DNA of 64,000 bases from Takakia lepidozioides (GCA_030704615.1 CM060734.1:13144001-13208000), one strand, 5' to 3'. Shown: positions 25,766 to 37,345, numbered from the stretch's first letter. The notes: generated by a model not told the origin, from the letters alone. Numbers and translations are program-made.

Positions 25766-25773
25766 TATATAAG
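25766..25773 (+). promoter_or_regulatory. TATA box of the CENP-B-type HTH gene
   Basis: TATATAAG lies 175 bp before the ATG at 25941, in an otherwise AT-neutral context. The distance fits a core promoter followed by a 5' leader of about 140 bases. Confidence 0.6.
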
Positions 25774-25940
25774 GACTACTATACACATATCTCACTAACT
25801 GCAGTGCACTATCTATGAGCCCGGAGCGTAGATTAGAGATGATTTTCGGATTAGTTTAGGCCTAGTGCAAACTTAAGATAGTTGCTAGTTCACTTGCAAG
25901 GATTCAGTTCGAGAGGGGAAGTGTGTTTGCTACAGTAGCC

Positions 25941-26480
25941 ATGGACCTCAATTTTAGGCCTTCCCAAGCTTTCCGATTATTGTCAAACACTGAGGTAGAT
26001 GAGACTACCAACATAGTAGAGATTGACAACCATTCAAGTGACTTTGATCATGCATACAATGAGCATTATGGACATTCAAATGAGGGCAGTCAAAGTGAAG
26101 ACGAGGATGATCAGAATTTTCAATGGGGCCAAGGGGAGGATTCCAATGTTGAATTTCAAGTCGGTCATAGATTTACAGAGGAGTTTCCACATGAAGTGGT
26201 GATCGATACAACTACACATCCAATAAGAGGACCATCAGATTCAGCTGATTTCCATGTGGAGAGTAATGAAGAAGTTCCTGTTGCAGCAACGGAATACTAG
26301 ATGCCAAGGTGAGGATGAACTAGTGAAGTACATCGAAAAAATGCAGGATATTGGACACCCATTGACATTGACCCAACTCCGTCTGAAGGTAGCAGAATTT
26401 ACTCAAGAACGGCTCACATCTTCTACACAAGGGATCCCTGGCTGGGGGTGGGTGAGATGGTTCAGGTCCAGACATCCACA
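25941..26480 (+). pseudogene. CENP-B/pogo-type HTH gene, interrupted
   Basis: The ATG at 25941 gives MDLNFRPSQAFRLLSNTEVD followed by an acidic stretch (SQSEDEDDQNFQWGQGED). A TAG at 26298-26300 ends that frame. In the next frame QGEDELVKYIEKMQDIGHPL and then GWVRWFRSRHP follow. This is the second helix-turn-helix (CENPB-type) of pogo/Tigger-derived DNA-binding proteins, where a DDE domain normally comes next. The homology stops at RSRHP near 26475, where ACGT-rich sequence and the hairpin array begin. The frame change may be a short intron or a real shift. Either the downstream domain was displaced by an insertion or the gene ended here. Confidence 0.6.
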
Positions 26481-26483
26481 CCC

Positions 26484-26660
26484 CGGTTATCAGCGTCACG
26501 TCCGTCAGTCAGCGCCAGGTCACGTTAGACCTAACGCTGACGGGCCCTCTGTCACGTCAAGTTCCGGGAATATTCTAGTGAAAAAAGTACCAGGTAAAAT
26601 ATTGCCACTTAAACAGCCACGTCACCGACACGGTGACGGTGGCAAATATATTTTGAAAAA
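26484..26660. repeat. ACGT-rich left border of hairpin array A
   Basis: Repeated CGTCACGTCCGTCAG-like phrases and the palindromic CCACGTCACCGACACGGTGA at about 26618 form this border. A similar ACGT-rich block at 27600-27690 lies at the far side of the array in a loosely inverted sense, as terminal repeats of a non-autonomous element might. Confidence 0.45.
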
Positions 26661-27450
26661 TAATAAAATGAAAGCGGTCGCTTAATATTTCAGAATTTAA
26701 AAAATAAGAGCGGCCGCCATATCAGCGGTCGCTTAATTGTTTTAAAAAAAAACCAAGATTGGCGGTTGCCTAATTTAAAAAAGAAAAACAGCGACCTCCG
26801 TCTTGGCGGTCGCATGATTTTAAAACTATATAAAAAACAAGCGACCGCCATTAGTATGGCGGTCACTTAAATACCATAATATGGCGGTCGCTTTATTTTA
26901 AATATATATATAAAAACCAGCGACCGCCATAATATGGCGGTCGCTTTGTTTTAAAAATATGAAAATATAAGCGACAAAATAAAAAAACGACCGCCACACC
27001 GGATGGTCGCTTATTTTAAAATAAAAATAATAATGGTGACACTGGCGGTCGCTTAAACTTAAAAATATAAAGATTAAAAGCGACCGCCGTACTGGCGGTT
27101 GATCTATTTTCAAAATAAAAGCGACCCCCATCTTGCCGGTCGCTTTATTTTTAGTATATAAAGAAATGAAGCGACCGCCATATTTGCGGTCGTGTCATTT
27201 TTTTAAGAAATAAAAATAAGCGTCATAATAAATATAAGCGACCGCAATACGGGCGGTCGTATTATATTTGGAAATAAAAAATAATAGCGACCGCAATACG
27301 GGCGGTCGCTTAAATTTAGAAATATACAAAATAAAAGCGACCACAATATTTCTGAAAATCAAAGGAAATAAAAGCAACCGCCGCAATATTGGCGGTTGCT
27401 TGTGTTTTATAAAAAATAAAAATAGCGACCGCAGTATGAGCGGTTGCTGA
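26590..27450. repeat. Hairpin array A (GCGACCGCC...GGCGGTCGC)
   Basis: About 14 short hairpins occur, each with arms near GCGACCGCC and GGCGGTCGC around a loop of 4-10 bases. They are separated by AT-rich spacers of 20-40 bases. Clear examples are at about 26838-26868, 26919-26947, 27170-27192, 27236-27260 and 27284-27310. Arms vary between units while often keeping pairing, for example GCAACCGCC with GGCGGTTGC near 27374. The spacing is too irregular for a simple satellite. Confidence 0.85.
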
Positions 27451-27599
27451 ATTTTAAAATTATAACAAATATGGTTGTACCTCCTTTTTCGGGTGGGCGC
27501 TATTGGTCAGTCATATTTTCATTTCACTTTCATTTCACTTCCATCTTTCCTGGAATATATTTAAGGGAGGAGGGTTACCAAGCTCCTAGTTGCAAATTT

Positions 27600-27690
27600 G
27601 GACGTGACGTGGCGTTGACGCGTCAGCGTCACGTCCGACGTCAGCGACGGACGTGCGTCACGTCACGTCCTAAACCGACGTTACTGTACA
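27600..27690. repeat. ACGT-rich right border of hairpin array A
   Basis: This is a dense run of GACGTGACGTGGCG and GCGTCACGTCACGTCC phrases. It is the counterpart of 26484-26660 and may be a terminal repeat of the same non-autonomous element. Confidence 0.45.
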
Positions 27691-27837
27691 TAAATATGTT
27701 TATTTTTTTACTTTACTATTGACTATTTACTATGAGAACCGACGTGGCAACCGATGTGGCCTCATTACGTGGACTTCATTAATTATCTATAAAATTCATA
27801 TATTATGATTTATATTGTCAATCATGCGACCGTCAGC

Positions 27838-28275
27838 AAAGGTTGGTCGAACAAATTTTTATTTTTAAAAAAATAGGTGCGACCACTAGAAGGGGATGGT
27901 CGCACATTTTTTCTTATTTTTTAAATGGGTGCAACCACCAGCAGGTGGTGGTCGCAGCATTTTCATTTTTTTTAATAGGTGCGACCACAAGCAGTGGGTG
28001 GTCGCATATTTTTTCTTTTTTTAAATTGGGTGCGACCACCAGCAGGTGTTGGTCGCAATTTTTTCTTTTTTTTAAAGTAGGTGCAACCACCAGCAGAGGA
28101 TGGTCGCACATTTTTAATTATTTTTTAAATGGGTGCGACCACCAGCAGGAGATGGTCGCGCATTTTTAATTTTTTTTTAAATGGGTGCGACCACCAGCCG
28201 GTGGTGGTCACAGACTTTTTCTTTTTTGTTATTAGGTGCGATCGCTTATGGGGGGTCGCACATTTTTTTTTGTTA
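27838..28275. repeat. Hairpin array B, left (GCGACCACCAGCAGG...GGTGGTCGC)
   Basis: Seven to eight units of about 60 bases occur. Each is a hairpin with arms near GCGACCACC and GGTGGTCGC around AGCAG, followed by a T-run ending TTTAAATGGGT. The same unit in the same orientation fills 36510-37345. The array ends directly upstream of a TATA promoter at 28357. Confidence 0.85.
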
Positions 28276-28356
28276 TTAGGTACAACCGCTCCCTGGACAC
28301 GTGGCGAGGCGTGAATGGGCAGCAGAGGCGGTCATACGTCAGGCTTCTCCAGGCAG

Positions 28357-28365
28357 TATATAAGG
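28357..28365 (+). promoter_or_regulatory. TATA box facing the kinase-like gene
   Basis: TATATAAGG lies 323 bp before the ATG at 28680. The RING gene has a matching TATA element on the opposite strand at 36448-36454, so the two promoters point at each other across the unit. Confidence 0.65.
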
Positions 28366-28679
28366 GCCTACCCCTCATTCCCAACCCACTTTTTTCCCTC
28401 TCTGTGAGTGCGGTTCTGGGGCTTCTTGGAGTTTGAACTTTGGTGGCCAGGACTAAGCGTGGGAGGGGGGAGAAAGTGGATTTGTGTGGGGGAGGAGTTT
28501 TTGCCTTTTTTTCCTGGGACTGCGGGAGAGTTTGCTTTGGGTACTATATCAATAGAGGGTGAGGAAATCGGTCTGCTAGTATATAAGGTTATCAATAGTT
28601 TGGGTTTAGTTTTCCGTTACGAAGCCACGTCTATTCCGCAGAGTATTTTCATCATGTCCGGAAAGTTGCTTCGAACGCA

Positions 28680-30149
28680 ATGTCAGGGGGTTCCTCGGGA
28701 AGTGGGCGTAAAGGTAGGAAGTGTAAACATGCACATGAACGGGATAGTCAGGTCAACAAAAAAGACTATCCAAGCGCAGAGGCCGCGAAGGTGGTGAAGC
28801 AAGTAGTGCTAGATTATTTGAAGGACAATGACATAATGCGTTTGAATCTTTTGTATGTCTGACATGGGAATGAGGGGTTCCTTAGATTCCAACACAATAT
28901 GGAGATGAGAATGAGGGAGGTTTTGGCCGGGGATGAATGGGAGGAGAACAGGGCGAAGTTCCAGTTCACGAAATGGATAGAGGACCAGGCCCATGATGCC
29001 ACATGGAATCTGAGGCAAACCATGGACAAGTTTGTTACGAGAACACATGTAGCTGAAGGTCGCATGCCAACTTCAGAGGAGGAGTTGTTTGTGCTTGTGG
29101 ATTGGTGGTCTGACATGGCAAAGGCCCACGCCAAACGACGTACAAAACCACTCCCATGGAAGGCAGGGTCCTCGTCCGCGGATGCGGCATTGAACATGAT
29201 ATACATATCCACAAACGCACAGGTACAACAACTCGATGCGCCCAAACAGAAAAGGTATGGTACAATTCGGAGGGTTAGAATTGTTGGGGATCAATTCATT
29301 CCTCCATCTTGGGAGCTAGCAGGGAAAACGCCTAGGGAAACAAATGTTGAGCTTGCCAAAGTCCAACATAACAATGAGGCGTTGGCTGTAAAGTTTCATC
29401 ATAAAGTATTTTGTGTTGCATTCACGTCGAAATGAATGTTACACACATTGGTGGAATGGGGGGATCATACGATCATGGTTGAGTATTGACAGGAAATGGG
29501 GGAATGATCGGGATAACAGGGAGTTAATGGAACAACGGGGGACGGAGCAGGAAATGCAGGAGGTCAACCGACTGGTTCGATTCCGACAGAATCACACCCA
29601 ATTGGCATGGGCGCTTTTGCACATCATGCTCAACGTTCATAATCACCACCTCTTGCACAATGACATGTCCCCGACAACATCTTATTGCATTTTCCACAAG
29701 GGTCTGAAGATGTGTACATCGGGGTATGCGATTGGGGGATGGCCTCCATGACGGATGACCCAAAAACCATGTTGTACATTTTCGAGAGCAGAGACGAGAT
29801 AATAAAGACTCTCGCACATAGATGGTGGATTGCACCTGAAATTGCAATTGTTCATAATGTAGCCAACAACTAGTCAGATGACACACCTCGTAGGCCCCCT
29901 CTAACCGTGCCATCAGAGACCTTTGCAATTGGGAAGATAGCCCAGGCAATAAATGGGGGTAACACGTTCGATGCAAGTCTATTCAACGATATGTCTACTG
30001 GAACCTGTTTTGCTTCCGCTCTGGAAAACTTGTGTGTAGACACAGTAGAGTTGCGGTACAAACTAGAAAATGTTGTGAAGTGTTTCATGACGGGGCTATT
30101 CAATTGGCCTAAGCCCAAAAATTGCTGGAGGATGGATAGAAACTTGTAG
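28680..30149 (+). pseudogene. Protein-kinase-like protein, broken reading frame
   Basis: The product starts MSGGSSGSGRKGRKCKHAHE and has a helical N-terminal part. A kinase-like fold follows with its key motifs in order: ALAVKFHHKV (lysine of the N-lobe, about 29380-29410), LLHNDMSP (catalytic HxD loop, 29656 on), VYIGVCDWGMA (CDWG in place of DFG, about 29718-29750), and WWIAPEIA (APE, about 29826). A helix-F-like segment SETFAIGKIAQAI follows. TGA at 28860 and TAG at 29871 are in frame. Two compensating one-base shifts lie near 29410 and 29668. AATAAATG at about 30159 may be the polyadenylation signal. If active it would phosphorylate proteins, but this copy is dead. It is not close to any plant receptor or cytosolic kinase I recognise. 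Confidence 0.65.
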
Positions 30150-33100
30150 ACCTGTTTGAATAAATGTTGTTTTCAATTGTGTTTGTCTCGTACCATAATG
30201 TTTTAATGGTTTGTTACTTGGCCATGGCACCTGGGTCCATCATATGGGATAATCAAGCACCGCACCCACGAATCTTCAAGAGTGACAGTGTACACCAGGT
30301 CAATGGGTGAATCAATCGATCCCCTGCCAAATGATTTTAGATTGATTTGAAACTTTAGGAGTGTGTTGTACATGCCCTCTTTAAGTTACCGGACAAGTAT
30401 GAGGTCAATCTAAAATGGTTCTAAGGGTGAACCAATAGTTCCCCTATTAAATGATTCATGATTGAAAATTGGTTGAAAGGTTTAACGAGTCGTTCGGGGG
30501 GCAAATGATTATTTCTTCGCTTTCAACTTTGTGTACGTGATTTGTACGTACTTAAGCACATATGGACCAAAGTTGAACTTCAACAAAGTTGTTTGAATTG
30601 GTTATTCAAATTCATAAGGAGAAACAACCTTTTGCCTGCACATGAATTGTTTTTAATTCCATTCTGAAGCCATATGCTTGATAACAACATGAAGAGTTGC
30701 ATGCAAAATATCACCATGAACAGACATCGTCTGCATCCAAAACACATTTTATTCCCTCATTTGCACTCCAAGGTGAAAGTTATCTTCAACTTCATGCACT
30801 CTTCATAAAGAGTTCTGCAATAATGAGCATAGAGCAAAAGATGAACGTTTTTTTCCAAACATTTTTCTTTGGTACATTTTTTGGCAAGGATGTGGTGGTG
30901 TGAGGGTTCAACTCACAGAACAAAATCAAGCCAAAAACAAAATCATTGCGCCCCACACTCATTGCGCCCCACAATCCTATGCCCTCTAAATCATTTTATT
31001 TAGTAAAAATGCAGTTCAATTCAAAATTAGATGAAAGGGTGAACGGAAACTTCCCCGATGAAATGATATTTTATTGATCCAAAACTTTGCAAGTGTCTTC
31101 TACATGCCCTCTTACACGTCTTTGATAAGTATGACATCAATAAAAAATGGATCTGCTATTCCTTTGGGACCTGTTGGACTGTGTTTCGCGTGCTCACGAT
31201 TTTATTTATTTTTCGGTTTTTGAATGGGGCGTGTAATGTAGCCATATGCAACGTGCGTGCCAAATTTGGGAGCGAACATAATTCATTTGGACCCAAAACC
31301 ACAGTTTTTTCCCTGTTTTGCACTCCAAACTTAATTTGTGTTCAACTTCATGTACTCTTCATAGAGTGTGAGCAAAGAGAACACTTTTTTTTTGGGCATT
31401 TTTTATTGGTCCAAATTTTGGCGGGGGAGTAGTGGTGGGATGCTGGAAGCCGTAAAACAAAATTGAGCAAAAAAAAAAATCGACACGTGCCAGAAACCCC
31501 CAAGGAAAGGCAGTGCAAACCTATTTATTGGCTTAAAATTAATTTAAATTCAATTACGTTATGGAATGGCTTGGTGTCGATGGGGAGGCAAATGATTTAT
31601 TCGTCTGTTGTGTCTCCGCACATGTGTCGCACACATGTTCAAGCACATGTGGGCAAAAGAGGGGCTTCAACCACATCCGTTCAATGGGTGCAATAGCCGT
31701 GCACGCATTGCGGGATTTCTTTTTCGCAATGAACAAAAACCAGATGACAATTGAACGCCTCATTGGCCCATCGAACGAATTTCGATTGATCTCATATTAC
31801 ACTCGGACCTATCAGAGGGTACATTGAACACACTGGCCAAGTCTCAAAGCGAACGAAAATCATTTGGATGGGCAACCATCCGTTGGCCCATTGAACGAAT
31901 TTTGATTGATCTCATATTACTCTGGGGCCTCTTCCATGGCACATTGAAGATACTGGCCAAGTCTCAAAGCAAACCAAAATCATCTCGATGGCCAACCATC
32001 CGTTGAGCCATCGAATGAATTTCGATTGATCTGATATTAGTCCGGGACCTGTGAGAGGGTGTCTCAAACGTACTGGCAAAGTTTGGAAGCAACCAAAAAT
32101 GATTTGGATGGGCAACCATCCGTTCACCCGTTGAATGTATTTCGCTGGATCTGCTATTGCTTTGGGACCTGTTGGACTGTGTTTCGCGTGCTCATGATTT
32201 TATTTTTTATTCGGTTTTTGAATGGGGTGTGTAATGTAGCCATATGCAACGTGCGTGCCAAATTTGGGAGCGAACATAATTCATTTGGACCCAAAACCAC
32301 AGTTTCTTCCCTGTTTTGCACTCCAAACTTAATTTGTGTTCAACTTCATGTACTCTTTATAGAGAGTTTTGCAATAGTGAGTGAAGACAATACTTTTTTT
32401 TTGGACATTTTTTATTGGTCCAAATTTTGGCGGGGGAGTAGTGGTGGGATGCTGGAAGCCGCAGAACAAAATTGAGCCAAAAACAAAATCGATACGTGCC
32501 AGAAACCCCCAATGAAAGGTAGTGCAAACCTATTTATTGGCTTAAAATTAATTTAAATTCAATTACGTTATGGAATGGCTTGGTGTCGATGGGGAGGCAA
32601 ATGATTTATTCGTCTGTTGTGTCTCCGCACATGTGTCGCACACATGTTCAAGCACATGTGGGCAAAAGAGGGGCTTCAACCACATCCGTTCAATGGGTGC
32701 AATAGTCGTGCACGCATTGCGGGATTTCTTTTTCGCAATGAACAAAAACCAGATGACAACTGAACGACTCATTGGCCCATCGAACGAATTTCGATTGATC
32801 TCATATTACACTGGAACCTATCAGAGGGTACATTGAACACACTGGCCAAGTCTCAAAGCGAACGAAAATCATTTGGATGGGCAACCATCCGTTGGCCCAT
32901 TGAACAAATTTTGATTGATTTCATATTACTCTGGGGCCTCTTCCATGGTACATTGAAGATAATGGCCAAGTCTCAAAGCGAACCAAAATCATTTGGAGGC
33001 AAATGATTTATGCGTCTGTTCATTTATTTGTGATTAATCGTTGATGGTGAAAAGGATAAACCAAAGGTTCCTTGATCAAAAAAAATTTGAATGATTTGAA

Positions 33101-33518
33101 ATTTTGCCAGTATGTTCTACATGCCTCTTACATGGACCGGAGAAGTATGAGATCAATAAAAAATGGTTCACAAGAAGAACCAATGGTTACTTGATGTGCC
33201 GATTTCTGAATGCTTTCAAACTTTGCCATTGCATTGTACATGCCATCTTAAAGGTACCGGACAAGTATGAGTTCGATTTAAAATATTGCAATGGGTGAAC
33301 CAATGGTATCTTCATTCAGCAATTTTTGATTGTTTTGAAACTTTGCCAGTATATTGTACATGTCGTCAAACAGGTACCGAACAAGTATGAGGTCATTAAA
33401 AAATGGTTCAAAAGATGAACCTCGTATTTTCAAAAATTACGTAGACTATACAGTGGGTTGCACATTTAAGTTTTCGCAACCTGATACCTTTGGCCTACTC
33501 CCTACGTTTCTAGCCTTT
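30150..33518. repeat. Repeat field between the convergent kinase-like and RING genes
   Basis: No gene is recognised. Two direct copies of about 700 bases lie at about 31140-31850 and 32145-32850, with a more diverged third near 30720-30960. Between them a 120-bp unit containing GGGCAACCATCCGTTGGCCC repeats at about 31762, 31882, 32002 and 32122, and again at 32772 and 32892. A shorter motif (TTTGAAACTTTGCCAGTATA and ACAAGTATGAGGTCAAT) recurs near 30345, 31085, 33100, 33215 and 33335. ORFs inside are copies of the same non-coding repeats. Confidence 0.75.
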
Positions 33519-36086
33519 CTAGTCATCTTCATCTAGATCTATTACTTCGTTGTCGTCATCTCCAGATGTTGATGAAGATGCTCCGGGTGTAGAGGACGTG
33601 CCTCCACCAGTACGGAGAGCTCGAGCCTGGGCTCGAGTGGTCAAAGAGGGACCCAGTGTTGTGTGGTCCACCCTTGCCATCATGCGTAGCGTTCTAGGCG
33701 AGTGCTGACTCTCTTCCACATTTGCCAGAGCCGGGCGTGTCGCTCTTGCTACGACGACATGCAATTTTTCAATTAAATCCGATATGTTTGGAAGTGACAA
33801 GAACACCCCTGGAATAGGAGCAACTTGGTCACGCCATGTATTCTGCCAATACTTTACAACACTTGTGATGGCAGCCTTGAAATTGTCCAACACCTCCTCC
33901 TGCTAGGGGTCTCTACGCAACTCTGGAAGAAATGGCCTATCATCCCGACGAGGCACCCAATACGTCTCATTCATATCCTCTCAACGGATGCTAGCGGCCT
34001 CCAACTCCCTCAGAAATAGGTCTCTCCCAATCGGTTCGCGATTGTATGGGTCGTTTTCCGCTGGCACCCACGGATCCTTAGGCAGTCGGAAGAATCTTTG
34101 TCTGGTACAGCTCCAATGCCCTCCCAAGTTCCGGCAAAAAAGCTCCCTTTGGACTGGGTCCCGTATGCCTCTAGCACGCACGGTTATTTCCCAGTTGGAT
34201 GTCACCCAAAAGGTCACCGGATCTTTAACCCTAGTTAACGTCTTCGCATCCAAGGCATGCATCTCTCTTGGAGCATCCCATGTCATTGTCTCCCCCCAGT
34301 GATGCCAATTTAAAAAATCGTAAGGCGATACATCCAATGGCATGTTGTACCGGTTGTACTCGTATCCCGTGGGCATATTGTCTTGCAACCCAAACAACTT
34401 GTAGAAACGTCGATGAATTGGTCCACGGCAGTCAGGGCATTGGCTGGCTCGCATGGCTGCTGATATGAGACATGTGGGATGGAACAAATGGCCACATGAA
34501 CCAAGCATATAGCCTCCCTCCGGTCCATAAGGGTTTAGGCACATTGTGCACACCGTACCATCTGTTACCCATGACGTTGGATTGCTCTGTGGTATCCACG
34601 TCCGTTTATCCTCATTAATGTAGGATGACATCCTCGGCTTGGTGTCCCACTCCTCCTCTACTTCCAAATCCCAGTTTATGCTGTTATCGGTATCGGAAAT
34701 TGTATGCACACAGTGCTCAAACATGGCATGCACATCACCCCATGTGGTGAATCCAGTGTACTTCGACGTGAATACATCACGCACAGTGTCGTGCCTTTGC
34801 AAATTAACATAGATGCTATCTACGCTTCGATTCGACAAACGTGCTGCACGTTGGAGGGAGGACAACGCTTCTTCTATCCGTGTTTCCCGCAATGCTAGAT
34901 GGCCCACCCATGTCACCCAATTCCGCCAATTCCCCTTCAACCATGGCCACGATCGGATTTGCATGGCATTTGAGTACCGATATGCAACAGCCCTAGCTTG
35001 CTCGCGTTCTCCCATAAGCTGCTCTAATTCCTGTTCTTGGGCCGATGTAATTTGCACGGCTGAACATTCCCCAGTTTCCACTATGGGGTCCTTCCCTTTT
35101 CTTGCCCTCTCCGCCGCAAGTCTTTCTTCCTCAACCCTCGCCGGGTCCAGTTCAGACATTTGCACTTCATTCCCATGCCCGATTGAGTCAACCCCGTCGA
35201 TGACGCGGTCAATGTCCATTGGTGGCATATTCAAACGCGCCAATATGTCTTGCTCGTTGGTGATTGGCCTCGGGTCCTGAAGCACACCGCGTACGCTGTC
35301 GAGAGTCCCCAACCCCATTCTTTCCAGCAACTTCACTATTTGCCACCGTTGCAAATGAACAATGTCTTGCAAGTCTTTGATATGTTGTTCATATGCGGCC
35401 AACTGTTCCTCCAACGGAGAGCGTACCTCGCCCCCCTCCACCTCAGACGTTGAAAGCCCGGCTGCGGAGACCTGTTGCGGCGTATAATCCGGAGGTTAGT
35501 CTGCATTTCCTCCTTCTTCCACATCGTCGTTTCCATCCGCTTTTCCTCTTTCTTCCACCTCGTCGTTTCCATCGAACCATATGATGTCCTGCCCCTGAAG
35601 TATATATAAGTCTGGGATATCAGAGAACATATATAGTCTAGTACGCTGTCTCGCAGTGGCAGTTTGCCAATCCACTGGTCGCAATAAAATCAACTTTGTG
35701 TACAACAGGGCCGCAAATAAATATGGGACCTTGTTGTTGATGAGTGATTGACCCCACAATGATGTATGTACTTCCTCTGCCATGTGGCGGAAATACGGGT
35801 TGGCGCAGGAATGTAAGCTAGCTTGATTTTGTTTGGTTTGTGGATCATGCCTATCTCTGGGCCACAAACGATTTATGTGACACCAATCCACAAATTTCCT
35901 GCAGTCACCAAGCGACCACCGCTGCCCCAACTTCCAAACTTCCCAACCTAGTTCCGCAAGAATGTTGGGGTCATTGTATATGTCCCAACGAAGTTCGCGC
36001 CTGGCCCCTTTTGGTTTTTTTTTTGGAGGTCCAGGTTCATTATCGTCATCCCTGGGATGACCTCCTCTGTCTTCCTCCTCCGCCAT
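33519..36086 (-). pseudogene. RING-H2 finger protein with three in-frame stops
   Basis: One frame on the minus strand runs 856 codons from the ATG at 36086, interrupted only by TAA (35496-35498), TGA (33981-33983) and TAG (about 33906). The N-terminus is acidic then basic (MAEEEDRGGHPRDDD, KKKPKGARR). A globular part with many Trp follows, then a coiled-coil-like stretch (LAAYEQHIKDLQDIVHL) and a RING-H2 finger. The finger has C-x2-C near 34550, the cluster CGHLFHPTC, and CPDC near 34430, all eight ligands present. The tail ends with VIDLDEDD. RING proteins usually act as ubiquitin ligases. There are no frameshifts, so decay is recent or the stops are special. It faces the kinase-like gene and shares a flanking array with it. 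Confidence 0.7.
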
Positions 36087-36447
36087 TTATGGCTTTGGCT
36101 TACCCTTACTCGACAGGTGTTTGCTAAGAAAAATGCTCTCCCAACCCTCCTAAATCGTACCTAATCCTATTCCCTAATGAATCCTCCCCAAGTACTAGAG
36201 GCACGTGTCACTCCCTCGGCAATTCTAAGTGATATGACGCAATGTGCAATGAAAAAAACGTGGGTGCTAGAGGAGGGCTTCCCGGGAGGTACTCAACATC
36301 GATTTCGTAGAATCCAACGGCCCAGAATACCCCCCACCCAACCAATAGCACCCCTCTCCACTTGGACTCAATGACAAGGAATGCAACATCCCATCGCCCA
36401 CCAAGTCCCGGTGTGGAGAAAAGTGAGGGAGAGAATGGTCTCCAAGG

Positions 36448-36454
36448 CCTTATA
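36448..36454 (-). promoter_or_regulatory. TATA box facing the RING gene
   Basis: The minus strand reads TATAAGG about 360 bp before the RING gene ATG. The layout mirrors the kinase-like gene promoter at 28357, and both sit just inside a hairpin array. Confidence 0.55.
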
Positions 36455-36509
36455 AGCCCCCCTTCCACACCCGGGGCACGCGCTGTCATCATGACTGCGC
36501 ACGCTAGTA

Positions 36510-37345
36510 ATAGCTGCAACCGCCAGCAGAGGTGGTCGCATCTTTTTTTTTTTTCTTTATTATATGCGACCACCAGCAAGGGGGTGGTCGCAAATTTTTC
36601 ATTTTATTTAATAGGTGTGACCACTAGCAGGGGGGTGGTCGCAGATTTGTTTATGATTTTTAATGGGTGCGACCACCAGCAGGGGGGTGGTCGCAGATTT
36701 TTTTATTTTTTTTAATGGGTGCGACCACCAGTAGGGGGGTGGTCGCAGATTTTTTTTTTTTTAATCAGCAGGGAGGTGGTCGCATATATATATATATATA
36801 ATAGGCGCGACCACCAGCAGAGGGGTGGTCGCAGAAATTTTGTTTAAAACAAATAGGTGCAACCACCACCTGCTGGTGGTCGCACTATTTTCCTTTTCTT
36901 TAATAGATGCGACCACCAGCAGGGGGGTGGTCGTACGGGGTGGTCGCATTATTTTCCGATTTTTTAATATCTACCAACAGTCAGTAGCTCAGTTGGTTAA
37001 GTGCACTGAGTGCGACCCGGATGATTCTGGGGTCAAATCTTGCTACTTGATGGGTGTGGTATGGTTCGTGTGTGGTGCCCCATTCCTACGCCTCTTGGCG
37101 CATAAATGAAAGAGGTTATTTTCTCCTCTCACTACTAAGGGGCCTGATTTGTGAGCTGTCGCTCCCAGATGTTTCCCAAAATAAAATAAAATCTGCGACC
37201 ACCAGCAGGGGTAATCAGTGAATCAGTAAATAGGTGCGACTACCAGCAGGGGGGTGGTCGCAACATTTTTCTTTTATTTTAGCAGTTGCGACGACCGCTA
37301 CTGGTGGTCACACAATTGTTTTTTTTTAAATAGGTGCGACCACCA
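36510..37345. repeat. Hairpin array B, right
   Basis: About ten units with arms GCGACCACC and GGTGGTCGC around AGCAGGGG, spaced by T-rich linkers, occur in the same orientation as 27838-28275. One unit at about 36858-36887 is reversed (AACCACCACCTGCTGGTGGT). A tRNA-derived SINE interrupts the array at 36983-37190, and units resume after it. Confidence 0.85.
36983..37190 (+). mobile_element. tRNA-derived SINE
   Basis: A box A-like sequence (TAGCTCAGTTGGTTAAG, about 36985) and a box B-like sequence (GGGTCAAATCT, about 37030) are spaced as in a tRNA. About 130 bases of unrelated body and an A-rich tail (AAAATAAAATAAAAT, about 37180) follow. Stems of a true tRNA do not close, so it is a SINE rather than a tRNA gene. 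It lies inside hairpin array B, so it is younger than the array. Confidence 0.65.

Noticed and set aside
36983-37060. A functional tRNA gene
   Set aside because: Promoter boxes are recognisable but acceptor and anticodon stems do not close, and a SINE-like body and A-rich tail follow.
26590-37345. Arrays of regular short repeats resembling a CRISPR array
   Set aside because: Units are hairpins with AT-rich variable spacers in a eukaryotic setting, no cas genes, and spacers are low-complexity.
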